A stretch of 64,000 nucleotides of DNA from Alphaproteobacteria bacterium (GCA_016870115.1 VGCH01000004.1:1-64000), one strand, 5' to 3'; positions 17,563 through 29,239 are shown, counted from the first letter of the stretch. A program made the numbers and translations. Notes: generated from the sequence alone by a model not told the origin.

Positions 17563-18365
17563 CAGAGGCGCGCGACCCATCCCATCATCCAAAGCTTGCG
17601 CCACAGCCCGATCGAGCGGCGCCAAGCGAGCGTAGCGTCGGGCTTGTCGTACTCCGGCAGACGCGGATTGTAGAAGCCAGGCTGAGCGCGATAGCGGAAG
17701 ATGTGCGGCTCCCGGCCGGCGCGACGCACACGCTCGGCGAGGTCTGCCTGGATAACCGGCCCGGCGAAGGGGTCGCGCTCCGAGCAATGGACGACGAAGA
17801 GTTCGTAGATCGTGTGCAACTCGCGCACGGTGCGATCGATGCGGGCGTTCCATACAGCGACCCCGTTGGCGGCGGTGCTGAGGCTGCCATCGACGGCCCA
17901 TCGTCCGCCATGTCGGCCGAAGCCGAAGGCGCCGACCTGCTGGTTGCCCTCGAGCCGGTTGCGCAGCCAGTCGTACTAGGCGGAGATCACGCCGGGTACT
18001 TCGGCATCGGCCTCCTCCGCGTGCCGCTCGGCGTCGACACCTGTACCTGCGAGTTTGCCGTTCACAGGATCGACGACGAGACCGATGATGCCCTCGAACG
18101 CAAGCGCCGCACCCATCGCGTCGAACTCCGGCGTCAGCCCGAACCCGTCAGGCACGACGATGATCGACGGCGCGGGCTTGCCGGGCGCCGGCAGATGCAG
18201 GCGGGCGCGATGTTCGACCAGACCTGGTAGCACCATCGAGACGGTCTGAGGTGCGGGCCGTTCGACGGTCTGCCGCGACTGCGAGAGTGCCGCAGCCGGG
18301 ACCAGCGAGGCGACAAGGCCGCTCGCGACAAGCCCGCGTCGGCCGACGGGTGGGGGATCGCCCAT
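17373..18365 (-). pseudogene. Dienelactone hydrolase-like gene with an in-frame TAG
   Basis: Reading from ATG 18365, the product begins with a twin-arginine-like signal (RRGLVASGLVASLVPAAA) and continues with an alpha/beta hydrolase N-terminal half (PSIIVVPDGFGLTPEFD). An amber codon at 17976-17978 stops it after 129 residues. The same frame then goes on with YDWLRNRLEGNQQVGAFGFG, a segment like the nucleophile elbow of dienelactone hydrolases, and later HIFRYRAQPGFYN. The usual Cys of the elbow is not seen. The frame does not close where the family normally ends; it runs antisense into cobT to 17373, so the natural stop may also be lost. Nonsense mutation is the simplest reading. Family assignment is moderate. 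Confidence 0.65.
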
Positions 18366-18395
18366 GCGCGACACTATACGTGCTAAGAGCCACGG

Positions 18396-19411
18396 ATGCA
18401 TCGCGCGCTTGTCCTGCTCTGGATTGCGCTCCTCGCCGCGTGCGCGGGCGGTCCGCCGCCCACCGCCATCGCGCAGGCGGGTGGCATCGTCATCCGCGCG
18501 ACGGCCCTGCCATTCAACCTCGAGGATCCGGCGGACCGGCGCACCGGCCGCCTGATCTGGCGCGGCGGCGTGGCGCTCACCGCGTCGAACCCGGCCTTTG
18601 GCGGCTGGTCGGGTCTCCACGTGGCACCGGACGGAAGCTCGCTCTCCGCCATTTCGGATGTCGGGCACTGGCTCACCGCCCGCATCGTCCAGGACGCCGC
18701 CGGGACTCTGACAGGTCTCGCCGATGCCCGTTTCGGTCCCCTGCGCGGACTCGACGGCAAGCCGTTGGGCGACAAGCGCTCGGCCGATGCCGAGTCGCTC
18801 GCGCGCCTCGCCGACGGATCGTGGCTGGTGGCCTTCGAGCAGCGCCATCGCCTCTGGCGCTATCCCGCCGGCGACGAGGCGAACGGCGCGGGCCTGGCCG
18901 GCTTACCGGTTCCCGTCGAGGGACCCGCCGATCTCGGTCGGCAGCCGGCCAATGGCGGGTGGAAGCGCTCGCCGCGCTGCCGGACGGCCGCGTCGTGGGA
19001 CTGAGCGAGGTCTACAGCAAGCGCCCCGGAACCAGTGTCGGCTGGATCGGGGCTCCCTCGGACACCGGCTGGCGCTGGCAGGAGTTCGGCTACACCGCCA
19101 CGCCGGACTACAAACCAACCGCGCTTGCGGTCCTGCCTGATGGCGATCTCGTTGTGGTGGAACGCGCCTTCTCGCCGGCGCTGGGTGTGCGGTGCCGGGT
19201 CCTGCGTCTGGCGGTCGGCGCGATCGCCGCCGGCGCGACAGTTCAGGCGGTCGAGCTGGCGCGCCTCGCCTCTCCGCTGGCCGTCGACAATCTGGAAGGC
19301 GTGGCGGCGACCCGCGGGCCGCGCGGCGAGACGCTGATCTGGCTGATCTCGGACGACAATTTCAATCCGCTGCAGCGGACGATCTTGCTCAAGTTCGAAC
19401 TGGCGCCGTAA
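18396..19411 (+). pseudogene. Lipoprotein, esterase-like phytase family, frameshifted
   Basis: The frame opens with a lipoprotein signal (WIALLAACAGG, lipobox LAAC) and reads as a beta-propeller protein of the 'esterase-like activity of phytase' type (GLHVAPDGSSLSAISDVG; KRSADAESLARL; WLVAFEQRHRLWRY). At about 18955-18959 the frame shifts by one base: the text before reads to N-G-G, and the continuation V-E-A-L-A-A-L-P-D-G lies in the neighbouring frame through NLEGVAA and LISDDNFN to TAA 19411. One extra G in the GGCGGG run would restore it. It is divergent from the hydrolase pseudogene with 30 bases between. Real mutation or a homopolymer error are both possible. Confidence 0.75.
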
Positions 19412-19424
19412 GGCGCCTGGACGC

Positions 19425-19730
19425 TCAGGCTGCGGCCTTGGCGTCCCGACGGGCTTTGGCGGCCACGACGCGGCGCTTCAGCGCCACCATCTCCGGCTCC
19501 AGCCGGCTGTCGTTGGTGCCAAGCAGATAGGCATCGATACCGCCATTGTGCTCGATCGTCTTGAGGCCGCGCGGGGTGACGCGCAGGCGGACGGCGTGTC
19601 CGAGCGCATCGCTCAGCACGGAGGCGACCTGCAAGTTCGACATGAACCGGCGGCGGCTCTTGTTGTTGGCGTGGCTGACGGTGTTGCCGTACTGCACGGC
19701 CTTGCCGGAAACGGCGCAACGACGAGGCAT
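19425..19730 (-). CDS. rpmB: 50S ribosomal protein L28
   Basis: 101-aa ribosomal protein bL28, the usual length in alphaproteobacteria (E. coli L28 is 78 aa). The diagnostic N-terminus MPRRCAVSGKAVQYGNTVSH and the NNKSRRRFMSNLQ stretch are intact. An AGGA site precedes the ATG. A terminator-like hairpin ends 15 bases upstream of the start codon, so expression probably depends on transcription through that hairpin. It is convergent with the frameshifted lipoprotein gene. Confidence 0.97.
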   Translation of the reverse strand: MPRRCAVSGKAVQYGNTVSHANNKSRRRFMSNLQVASVLSDALGHAVRLRVTPRGLKTIEHNGGIDAYLLGTNDSRLEPEMVALKRRVVAAKARRDAKAAA

Positions 19731-19745
19731 GACGATCCTGCTCGC

Positions 19746-19776
19746 AAAAAGACAAACCCGCCCCAAGCCGGGCGGG
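19746..19776 (-). terminator. Terminator-like hairpin directly upstream of rpmB
   Basis: On the minus strand a perfect 7-bp stem CCCGCCC/GGGCGGG with a 6-base loop is followed by TTTGTCTTTTT. It lies 35 bases after the stop of the YcgN-like gene and 15 bases before the rpmB ATG. It can end the meaB-ycgN transcript, or act as an attenuator for rpmB. Confidence 0.8.
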
Positions 19777-19810
19777 AGGCGGGGTGTTCTAGGGGCCGAG
19801 GGGCCCCCCG

Positions 19811-20293
19811 TCAAGCGTACCAGTCGACGATCCGCTCCGAGATGTCCTCGACCTGGTCCTCTGGAATCACCCTGCCGCTGGCCGAAATCCCGGCCTGATG
19901 CACGGTTTCCGGATCGCCCGAGATCAGGGGATGCCACCAGTATAAGTCCTCGCCCTTGTGAACCAGGCGATAGCCGCATGTCCGGGGCAGCCAGTCCATC
20001 TTCGCCACCACCTTCGGCGTCAGCTTGATGCAGTCCGGCACGATCTTCTTGCGATTGGCATAGTCGCGGCAGCGGGCGGTCTTGGGATCGAGCAGCCGGC
20101 AGCACGTGTCGGTCTGGACCAGCTCGCCCGTCTCCTCGTACTCGAGCTTGTTGACGCAGCAGAGCCCGCACCCGTCGCACAGCCGCTCCCATTCGCTCTT
20201 GCTCATTTGGGCGAGCGACTTGCGCTTCCAGTAGGGCAGTGCCTCGGTCGCGCGGGCGCGTCGCGCACGTCCAACCAGGTCGTCAGCGGCCAT
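19811..20293 (-). CDS. YcgN family cysteine cluster protein
   Basis: 160-aa protein of the YcgN/UPF0260 family. Cysteines form the expected cluster: [29 protein letters not shown] and RTCGYRL, consistent with metal or iron-sulfur binding. The end, [14 protein letters not shown] and GRVIPE, is also family-typical. The function is not established. The ATG at 20293 lies inside the last codons of meaB (11-base overlap), so the two are translationally coupled. Confidence 0.92.
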   Translation of the reverse strand: MAADDLVGRARRARATEALPYWKRKSLAQMSKSEWERLCDGCGLCCVNKLEYEETGELVQTDTCCRLLDPKTARCRDYANRKKIVPDCIKLTPKVVAKMDWLPRTCGYRLVHKGEDLYWWHPLISGDPETVHQAGISASGRVIPEDQVEDISERIVDWYA

Positions 20294-21278
20294 GGAACGC
20301 CTCCAGCAATCGTCGTGCCGCTGCGGCAGGCGTTGAGCGACCCGCCTCGACATCCCGCTCCAGCGCCCCCACCCGCCGTCGCACCTCGGGGTGGCGCTTC
20401 AGATCGGCGAGCAACGTCTCACCCACCTCGTTCCACATCCAGGCGCGGGCCTGCGTCGCGCGGCGTCGAGCGATGCCGGCCGGACCGACGGCCTCGCGAA
20501 AGCGCAGCACGGTGTCCCAGACCTCCCGCACTCCGGCGCCCGCGAGCGCCGAGCAGGTCGCGACCTCGGGCGTCCAACCTTCTGTTGGCGAGCGCAGCAT
20601 GCGCAGCGCGTGACGATAGTCGGCAGCCGCGCGCTCAGCGGCGGGCTTCAGCTCCCCGTCGGCCTTGTTCACGACGACGAGGTCGGCGAGCTCAATCACT
20701 CCGCGCTTGATGCCTTGCAGATCATCGCCGCCCGCCGGCAGCAGCAGGACCAAGAACGTGTCGACCATGTCCGATACGGCGGTTTCCGACTGGCCGACGC
20801 CCACCGTCTCCACCAGCACCGTATCGAAGCCGGCTGCCTCGACCAGCAGCATGGCCTCGCGGGTGCGGCGCGCCACGCCACCCAGTGTGGCACCGGCCGG
20901 TGAGGGCCGGATGAAGGCGCCTTCCGCGCGGCTCAGCTCCTCCATCCGCGTCTTGTCGCCCAGGATCGACCCTCCGCCGCGTTTGGAGGAGGGATCGATC
21001 GCAAGAACCGCGAGCCGGCGTCCCTCCGCCAGCAGCGACAAGCCGAAGCGTTCGATGAAGGTGGACTTGCCCACGCCCGGCACGCCGGTGATGCCAAGCC
21101 GCACCGACTTTCCGGTGCGCGGCAGGATCGCGGCCAGCAGGGCGTCGGCGCGCTCGCGATGATCGGCCCGAGTGCTCTCAACCAGGGTGATCGCCTTGGC
21201 CAACGCGCGACGGTCGCCCGCCAGCAGCGGCGCGAGCAGCGGATCGGGAGCGGTGGCGGCGCGGGCGACGGCGCTCAT
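20283..21278 (-). CDS. meaB: Methylmalonyl-CoA mutase-associated GTPase MeaB
   Basis: 331-aa G3E-type P-loop GTPase (ArgK/MeaB) that guards methylmalonyl-CoA mutase by gating cofactor delivery and preventing inactivation. The P-loop GVPGVGKST, the base-recognition NKADGE and the switch region [10 protein letters not shown] are present. Its client, scpA, is in the window 4 kb away on the same strand, with a transporter pair and a divergently oriented gene between. It overlaps the YcgN-like gene and is 16 bases after the MFS gene. Confidence 0.95.
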   Translation of the reverse strand: MSAVARAATAPDPLLAPLLAGDRRALAKAITLVESTRADHRERADALLAAILPRTGKSVRLGITGVPGVGKSTFIERFGLSLLAEGRRLAVLAIDPSSKRGGGSILGDKTRMEELSRAEGAFIRPSPAGATLGGVARRTREAMLLVEAAGFDTVLVETVGVGQSETAVSDMVDTFLVLLLPAGGDDLQGIKRGVIELADLVVVNKADGELKPAAERAAADYRHALRMLRSPTEGWTPEVATCSALAGAGVREVWDTVLRFREAVGPAGIARRRATQARAWMWNEVGETLLADLKRHPEVRRRVGALERDVEAGRSTPAAAARRLLEAFHGR

Positions 21279-21294
21279 GGCGCGGCGAGAGATA

Positions 21295-22458
21295 TCAGGC
21301 GGCCCGGCGCAAGGCCAGCAACGCCGCAACGCCCGCCAGCGCATAGAAGGCCGCGAAGCTCAGCCCCATCCCCCATGGACCGATCCAGTCCATCGCCCCG
21401 CCCGTGATGGGCCGGCCGATCAAACCGCCGACCACGTAGATCATACTGAAGGCGGCGTTGGCGCGCGCGATGTCGCCACCGCTGAAACGCTGGCCGAGCA
21501 ACGCGAGCCCCACCGGATAGATGGCAAAAGAGACGCCGCCCCACACCAGCAACAGCGGAACGACACTCCACGAGGTGGCGGACAGCGCCGGCAACACCAG
21601 CACCAGCGCCGTGCACACGAACCCGCACGCCGCGAGCACGAGCCGGCGATCCATGTGGTCGGCCGCCCAGCCAATCGGCCACTGCAGCACGATGTTGCCG
21701 ACCACGAACAACGACAGCCAGAGCGCGCCGGTCTCGGCACTGGTCCCCGCGCCGACGGCGTAGACCGGCAGGAAGTTGAAGGCCGTCTGTTCGCCGAGCC
21801 CGCTGGTCAGTCCGGCCAGCATGGCGAGAGGCGCGGCGATCAGGATGGCCCGAAAGCCGCCGCCGGCTTCGGGGACGATCCGCGGCGCGTCGTGCCAACG
21901 CAACAATAGCGGCAACGCGACCGCGAGCCCCAACGCGGCGCAGACCAGGAATGGCAGGGGACCGTAAACGCCGACGACCTGCAGGACCAGAGGGCCGCTT
22001 GCGAGGCCGAGCGCCATCAGTGCGGCATATGCCGCCATCAGCCGGCCCCGCAGACGCTCCTCCACGACCATGTTCAGCCAGATTTCGCTCGCCACCCAGG
22101 GCACGGCGCCGACCGTTCCGCTCAGGAGGCAGATCACGAACCAAGCGGGTGTGCTGTCGGTGAGGGCCAACGCGACCCAGAATCCCGCACCGATCAGAAC
22201 GGACACCAGGATCAACGGCACTGTTCCGAGGCGTTGGGCAAACCACGGCAAGAACGGCGTGCTCGCCAGCATGCCCACGCCCCACACCGCGCCGACGACG
22301 CCGATGGTCAGATTGTCCTCGCCGCGCTTTTCCAGGGCGAGCGAGATCAACGGCATCGCCGCACCACCGTGCAGCCCGGCGAGAAAACAGGCGGTGAAGA
22401 CCGGCCACAACGCCGCGAGTGACGACCCAGTCCGCGTGGGGTTGTCAGTCCGCGCCAC
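21295..22458 (-). CDS. MFS transporter
   Basis: 387-aa major facilitator with about 12 hydrophobic segments, opening LWPVFTACFLAGLHGG and carrying the inter-helix loop motif FAQRLGTVPLILV after helix 2 and GWAADHMDRRLVL in the second half. The substrate is unknown; the group resembles YcaD-like or drug-efflux MFS proteins. GTG 22458 is chosen as start since it overlaps the end of the ABC transporter gene by 14 bases and the protein is family-like from there. Confidence 0.85.
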   Translation of the reverse strand: MARTDNPTRTGSSLAALWPVFTACFLAGLHGGAAMPLISLALEKRGEDNLTIGVVGAVWGVGMLASTPFLPWFAQRLGTVPLILVSVLIGAGFWVALALTDSTPAWFVICLLSGTVGAVPWVASEIWLNMVVEERLRGRLMAAYAALMALGLASGPLVLQVVGVYGPLPFLVCAALGLAVALPLLLRWHDAPRIVPEAGGGFRAILIAAPLAMLAGLTSGLGEQTAFNFLPVYAVGAGTSAETGALWLSLFVVGNIVLQWPIGWAADHMDRRLVLAACGFVCTALVLVLPALSATSWSVVPLLLVWGGVSFAIYPVGLALLGQRFSGGDIARANAAFSMIYVVGGLIGRPITGGAMDWIGPWGMGLSFAAFYALAGVAALLALRRAA

Positions 22459-24313
22459 GAAGATGCCCCTCGGCGCGGAGAGACGGCGTCTCGTTCGCCG
22501 CGCGCTCGGCCTGCAGCGCCGCTTCCTGCTGGCGTCGCCACATGTCGGCGTAGAGACCGCCGCGCTCGAGCAGTTCCCCATGGCGGCCGCGCTCGGCCAC
22601 ACGACCCTTGTCCAGCACCACGATCTCGTCGGCGTTGACGATGGTGCTGAGGCGATGGGCGATCACAACCGTCGTTCGACCGCGACTCACATCCTCGAGC
22701 GAACGCTGAATCTCCTGCTCGGTGCGTGTGTCCAGCGCGCTGGTTGCCTCGTCAAACAGAAGGATGCGCGGGTTCTTGAGGATCGTCCGCGCGATCGCGA
22801 CGCGTTGCTTCTCGCCACCGGACAGCTTGAGCCCGCGCTCGCCCACCATCGTCTCGTAGCCCTTCGGAAGGGCCGCGACGAAGTCGTGGATTCGCGCGAG
22901 CCCGGCGGCGCGCTCGACCTCCTCGCGCGTCGCCTCGGGATGGCCATAGGCGATGTTGTAGTAGATCGTGTCGTTGAACAGGACCGTGTCTTGCGGCACC
23001 ACGCCGATCGCCGCCCGCAGGCTCGCCTGGGTGATACCGCGGATATCCTGGCCGTCGATTGTCACCGATCCGCCCGCCACGTCGTAGAAGCGGAACAGGA
23101 TCCGAGACACGGTGGACTTGCCGGCGCCGCTCGACCCCACGATGGCGACGGTGCGGCCGGCGCCAGCGGTGAAACTGACGCCGTGCAGGATCGGCCGCGC
23201 CGGCTCGTAGTGGAAGTCGACGTCCCGGAAGGCGATCTCGCCCCCACCAACAGCCAGCGCCGGCGCGCCCGGGCGATCGGCGATCTCGGGCGGCACCTGC
23301 AGAAGCCCGAACATCTTCTCCATATTCACCAGCGCATTGCGGATCTCGCGGTAGGCGAAACCCAGCAGGTTGAGCGGCTGATAAAGCTGGATCAGGAACG
23401 CATTGACCGCCACGAAGTCGCCAATGGTGTTGGTGCCCTTCACCACGCCATGGCCGGCCATCACCATCACCACGACAAGGCCGAACGCGATGATCGCGCC
23501 CTGCCCCACGTTCAGGAGCGAGAGCGTCATGGACGATTGGATGGCGGCCTTCTCGTAGCGCCGTCGCCCGACATCGAAACGCGCCGCTTCGTGGCGCTCG
23601 TTGCCGAAGTACTTCACCGTTTCGTAGTTCAGCAGGCTGTCGATCGCCCGCGCATTGGCGTCGGTGTCGGCCTCGTTCATGCGGCGCACATAGGCGATGC
23701 GCCACTCGGAGAGCGTGATGGTCAAAACCACGTAAGCCGCGATGACGCCCAAGGTCACCGCCGCGAAGCGCCAGTCATAGAGGTGCCATAGGACCGCCGT
23801 CACCAGCGCGATCTCAACGGCCGTTGGCACGATGTTGAAGGTCATGAAGCGGATCAGGTACTCCATACCCTGCGTGCCGCGCTCGATGACCCGGCTCAGG
23901 CCGCCGGTCTGACGCTCCAGATGGAAGCGCAGAGACAGCGCGTGCAGGTGGCGGAACACCTGGAGCGCCAGATTGCGGATGGCCCGCTGCGCCACCGGTG
24001 CGAACAGCGCGTCGCGCACCTCGCCCAGCCCCTGCGCCGCCACGCGCGCCACGCCATAGGCGAGAATCAGCAGGATCGGGACGGCGACCGCCTGGGCGCG
24101 CGGCTCGGACAGAGAGTCGACCGCGTACTTGTAGAGCAGCGGCACATAGACGTTGGCGATCTTTGCGGCGACCAGCAGCACCAGCGCCACAACGACGCGC
24201 GCGCGGAGTCCGGGTTCCCCGACGGGCCAGAGATGGGCAAAGAGCGTGCGCACCACGCTCCATGAGCGCGCGGCGCCAATCGAGGCGGGACGACCGTCGG
24301 CGGGAGGGGACAT
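22445..24313 (-). CDS. Atm1-like ABC transporter, fused permease and ATPase
   Basis: 622-aa half-transporter with six membrane helices (about 30-310) and a C-terminal ATPase. Walker A is GSSGAGKST, the signature LSGGEKQRVAIARTIL, Walker B ILLFDEATSALD, and the H-loop VVIAHRLSTI. The permease (NVYVPLLYKYAVDSLSE, EWRIAYVRRMNEADTDAN) is of the Atm1/HMT1 type, which exports glutathione-linked metals or sulfur species and works as a homodimer. Its stop overlaps the MFS gene, suggesting coexpression. It is divergent from the DUF3108 gene. Confidence 0.93.
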   Translation of the reverse strand: MSPPADGRPASIGAARSWSVVRTLFAHLWPVGEPGLRARVVVALVLLVAAKIANVYVPLLYKYAVDSLSEPRAQAVAVPILLILAYGVARVAAQGLGEVRDALFAPVAQRAIRNLALQVFRHLHALSLRFHLERQTGGLSRVIERGTQGMEYLIRFMTFNIVPTAVEIALVTAVLWHLYDWRFAAVTLGVIAAYVVLTITLSEWRIAYVRRMNEADTDANARAIDSLLNYETVKYFGNERHEAARFDVGRRRYEKAAIQSSMTLSLLNVGQGAIIAFGLVVVMVMAGHGVVKGTNTIGDFVAVNAFLIQLYQPLNLLGFAYREIRNALVNMEKMFGLLQVPPEIADRPGAPALAVGGGEIAFRDVDFHYEPARPILHGVSFTAGAGRTVAIVGSSGAGKSTVSRILFRFYDVAGGSVTIDGQDIRGITQASLRAAIGVVPQDTVLFNDTIYYNIAYGHPEATREEVERAAGLARIHDFVAALPKGYETMVGERGLKLSGGEKQRVAIARTILKNPRILLFDEATSALDTRTEQEIQRSLEDVSRGRTTVVIAHRLSTIVNADEIVVLDKGRVAERGRHGELLERGGLYADMWRRQQEAALQAERAANETPSLRAEGHLRGAD

Positions 24314-24371
24314 GCGCGTCCTTCTATATCGACCATCGACGGGACGTAAGCCCTAGGTGTAGGACGGTGCC

Positions 24372-25190
24372 ATGCACCCTTCACCCGCCCTGCTGGCGCC
24401 CGCCCTTGCCCTTCTGCTGCCGGTAACGGCCAGCGCGCAAGGCCGCGCGATCGAGATGGCCTACGAGGTCTCGGTAGCGGGCTTCAACGGCTTTGTGATC
24501 GATCTCGTCGCGCGGTTCGACGGCGATCGCTACATCGTCGATACCAACTCCTACAAGATCGGCGTCCTGCGCATGCTCACCGCGCGCTATGGCGGACGCA
24601 ACCGGGCCTGGGGCACGCTGTCGGACGAGGGCGCCCGGCCGGCGGGCGGTTCGATCGCAGTCGAGAACCGCGATACGCTGCGCTGCTGGGAAGTGCGCTA
24701 TGACGGGTCTCGCGTGGCGCACGAAGTCCATGATCCGAACTACACGCCGAAGCCGGAACACGAGATCGCCGACAGCGACAAGACCGGCAGTTTCGACCCG
24801 CTGACCGCGGGGTTCCATCTCGCGTTCGCGCGCGATGCGTGCGAGCGGCCGATCCCGATCTTCGACGGACGCCGGCGCATCGATATTCTGGTCAAGCGCG
24901 TGGGCACGGAGCCCGCCCGCGACGCGGCCATCGAGGGCGCGCGCGGCGATGCCGTCATCTGCGAGGTGACCTCGCGGCGCGTCGCCGGCGAGTTCCAAGC
25001 GGCGCGACCGGAGACCGAACGGCAGCCGCCGCGCCCGTTGCGCGCCTGGCTCGCCCATCTCGACTCGTCGAACGCGCGCTACATCGCGCGTCTGGAGGCC
25101 GACACCGGCTTCGGGACCTTGCGCGGCCGCGTCACGCGTTTCCGCGAACGCGCCTTCACCGATGAGGACCGCGCCGCGATGGGGCGCTGA
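24372..25190 (+). CDS. DUF3108 domain-containing exported protein
   Basis: 272-aa protein with a signal peptide (LLAPALALLLPVTASAQ, cleaved before GRAIEM). The rest fits DUF3108: an opening MAYEVSVAGFNGFVIDL, alternating beta strands, and a central segment with FDPLTAGFHLA and the C-terminal strand pattern GTLRGRVTRF. Probably periplasmic; DUF3108 proteins may bind lipids or glycans, but function is unproven. It converges with scpA, 12 bases apart. Confidence 0.78.
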   Translation: MHPSPALLAPALALLLPVTASAQGRAIEMAYEVSVAGFNGFVIDLVARFDGDRYIVDTNSYKIGVLRMLTARYGGRNRAWGTLSDEGARPAGGSIAVENRDTLRCWEVRYDGSRVAHEVHDPNYTPKPEHEIADSDKTGSFDPLTAGFHLAFARDACERPIPIFDGRRRIDILVKRVGTEPARDAAIEGARGDAVICEVTSRRVAGEFQAARPETERQPPRPLRAWLAHLDSSNARYIARLEADTGFGTLRGRVTRFRERAFTDEDRAAMGR

Positions 25191-25202
25191 GCGACCGGCC
25201 GA

Positions 25203-27359
<2,157 letters not shown>

Positions 27360-27443
27360 GCCTGACTTTTAGAACAAAGCCCCGCCCTTGCCCACCCCGC
27401 GAGGCGGGCGCAGAGTCCGCGGGAGGACCGACTGGAGGCCCCC

Positions 27444-28409
27444 ATGACGCTCTCTCGCCGTGCGGCACTTGGCGGCGCGCTGATGACCCCCACAGTGGCG
27501 TGGGGCCAAGCATTCCCATCGAAGCCGCTCACCATGGTCGTCCCGTTCCCGGCCGGCGGGCCGGCCGACCTGTTCGGACGACATCTCGCCAAAGGCATCG
27601 GCGAGCGACTTGGCCAGCCCGCCATCGTCGAGAACAAGGCCGGCGTCGCCGGTGTCACCGGCATGGACTTCGTCGCCAAGGCAGGAGCCGACGCGCACGT
27701 AATGGGCCTTATGAGCTCAAGCGCCGGTGCCATCATGCCGACTCTGATGCCTCGCATGCCTTACGACCCGGTGAAGGACCTGGCGCCGCTCACGCTGGTC
27801 GTGAAGGTACAGGAGGTGTTGGCGGTCGATGCGCGGCTCGGCATCGTCGATCTCAAGGCGTTGATCGCGCGCGCCAAGGCGCAACCCGGCCGGCTCACCT
27901 ACGGCTCGGCCGGCACCGGCGGCATCACCCATCTGGCGGGCGAGCTGCTCAAGCGCGAAACCGGCGTCGATATCCTGCACGTGCCCTACCGCGGCGCGGC
28001 GCCGGCGGTGCAGGATCTGCTCGCCGGCACGGTCAACATGGCCATTCTCGACGTGCCGGTGCTGCTCGCGCATATCCGATCGGGCGCGCTGAAGGCGCTC
28101 GCGATCACCTCGCAGTCCAGGGCGGGTCTCTTGCCCGGAGTCCCCAGCATGGCCGAGCTCGGTCTCGCCAACGTCAACTCCGACAACTGGTACGCCCTCG
28201 TCTCGCCCGGCGGCGCGAGCCAGGCGGCGCGCCAGCGCATCCAGACCGCCGCGGTCGAGACGCTGAAGATGCCCGAGACGATCGACGCCTTCGCGAAGGT
28301 AGGCGGCGTCGCGGTAGGCGGGACGCCGGCCGAGCTGGCGGCGTTCCTGCGCGGCGAGACCGCAAAGTGGGCCGCCGTCATCAAGGCGGCCAACGTCAAG
28401 CTGGAGTAG
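27444..28409 (+). CDS. Tripartite tricarboxylate transporter binding protein (TctC/Bug)
   Basis: 321-aa periplasmic substrate-binding protein of the Bug family. The N-terminus has a twin-arginine-like signal (SRRAALGGALMTPTVAWG), then the typical PSKPLTMVVPFPAGGPADLFGR split as PLTMVVPFPAGGPADLFGR, IVENKAGVAG and YGSAGTGGITHL. Substrates are usually carboxylates. No TctA/TctB membrane partners are in the window, as is common for orphan Bug proteins. It is 2 bases upstream of the next hydrolase gene and heads a four-gene run. Confidence 0.92.
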   Translation: MTLSRRAALGGALMTPTVAWGQAFPSKPLTMVVPFPAGGPADLFGRHLAKGIGERLGQPAIVENKAGVAGVTGMDFVAKAGADAHVMGLMSSSAGAIMPTLMPRMPYDPVKDLAPLTLVVKVQEVLAVDARLGIVDLKALIARAKAQPGRLTYGSAGTGGITHLAGELLKRETGVDILHVPYRGAAPAVQDLLAGTVNMAILDVPVLLAHIRSGALKALAITSQSRAGLLPGVPSMAELGLANVNSDNWYALVSPGGASQAARQRIQTAAVETLKMPETIDAFAKVGGVAVGGTPAELAAFLRGETAKWAAVIKAANVKLE

Positions 28410-28411
28410 CG

Positions 28412-29215
28412 ATGGACGTCGTCTTCGATCGCGGGCTGGCCCGGACCTTTGCCGGCCACATCCACTGGCGCGCCTGTGGCGCGGGGCCGGTGGTGATGCT
28501 GACCCACATCAACCAGCAGAGCTCGGCGCTGATGCGCGAGCTGATGACGGCCCTGGCCCCCGACTTCCGCGTCGTCGCCATCGACTATCCGAGCCATGGC
28601 CACTCCGACCATATCGACTGGCAACCCGGCATCGAGGACTACGCGCGCTGCGTCGTGGAGACCATGGACTCGCTCGGCATCGGGCGGGCCATCGCGATGG
28701 GCGAGGCGGTGGGTGCCGCGGTCTCGATCGCGGCGGGCGCGCTGCACGCCGACCGGATCGAGCGCGTGGTGGCGATCAACACGCCGTTCTTCGGCGACGC
28801 CGAGACCGCGCGCAGCGACATCGCCGACATCGCCAAGGTCCGCCCGTCGGACCCGACCGGCTTTCCCGCGCCGCGCAGCATCGGGTACCTGCTGGCCAAC
28901 GATCCGCTGCATGCACCGATGGCGCCCACCCAGGACTGGATGGATCGCATCAATGTCGCGCAGTTCGAGATCGGCCGCGACCGCTGGCAGGCGATGGGCG
29001 CTCTGGCGAAGTTCGACGTGCTGGCACGCCTCGCCGCGCTCCCCAAGCCGCTGCTGATGCTCTATGGCGAGCACTTCATCTATGGCAAGCATCGGGCGCG
29101 GCTCGCCGCCGCCTGCCCGCAGGCGGAGGTGCGGACCGTCGAGGGCGGTCGCTTCTGCATGAGCTGGGAGCGCGCCACCGATATCGCCACCCATCTGCGC
29201 GCCTGGGCGCGCTAG
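28412..29215 (+). CDS. Alpha/beta hydrolase-fold protein lacking the catalytic triad
   Basis: 267-aa protein with clear alpha/beta hydrolase layout (VVMLTHINQQS; FRVVAIDYPSHGHSD; elbow AMGEAVGAA). At the elbow the pattern G-x-S-x-G reads G-E-A-V-G, so the nucleophile is Ala. The acid position reads LYGEHFIYG, with no Asp where relatives have one, and the usual His position in GGRFCMSWERA is Phe. All three catalytic residues therefore appear replaced; the protein may bind rather than hydrolyse, or use another chemistry. It starts 2 bases after tctC and ends 24 bases before the next esterase. Confidence 0.82.
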   Translation: MDVVFDRGLARTFAGHIHWRACGAGPVVMLTHINQQSSALMRELMTALAPDFRVVAIDYPSHGHSDHIDWQPGIEDYARCVVETMDSLGIGRAIAMGEAVGAAVSIAAGALHADRIERVVAINTPFFGDAETARSDIADIAKVRPSDPTGFPAPRSIGYLLANDPLHAPMAPTQDWMDRINVAQFEIGRDRWQAMGALAKFDVLARLAALPKPLLMLYGEHFIYGKHRARLAAACPQAEVRTVEGGRFCMSWERATDIATHLRAWAR

Positions 29216-29239
29216 ACCGCCACCCGACGGAGTCCCGAC

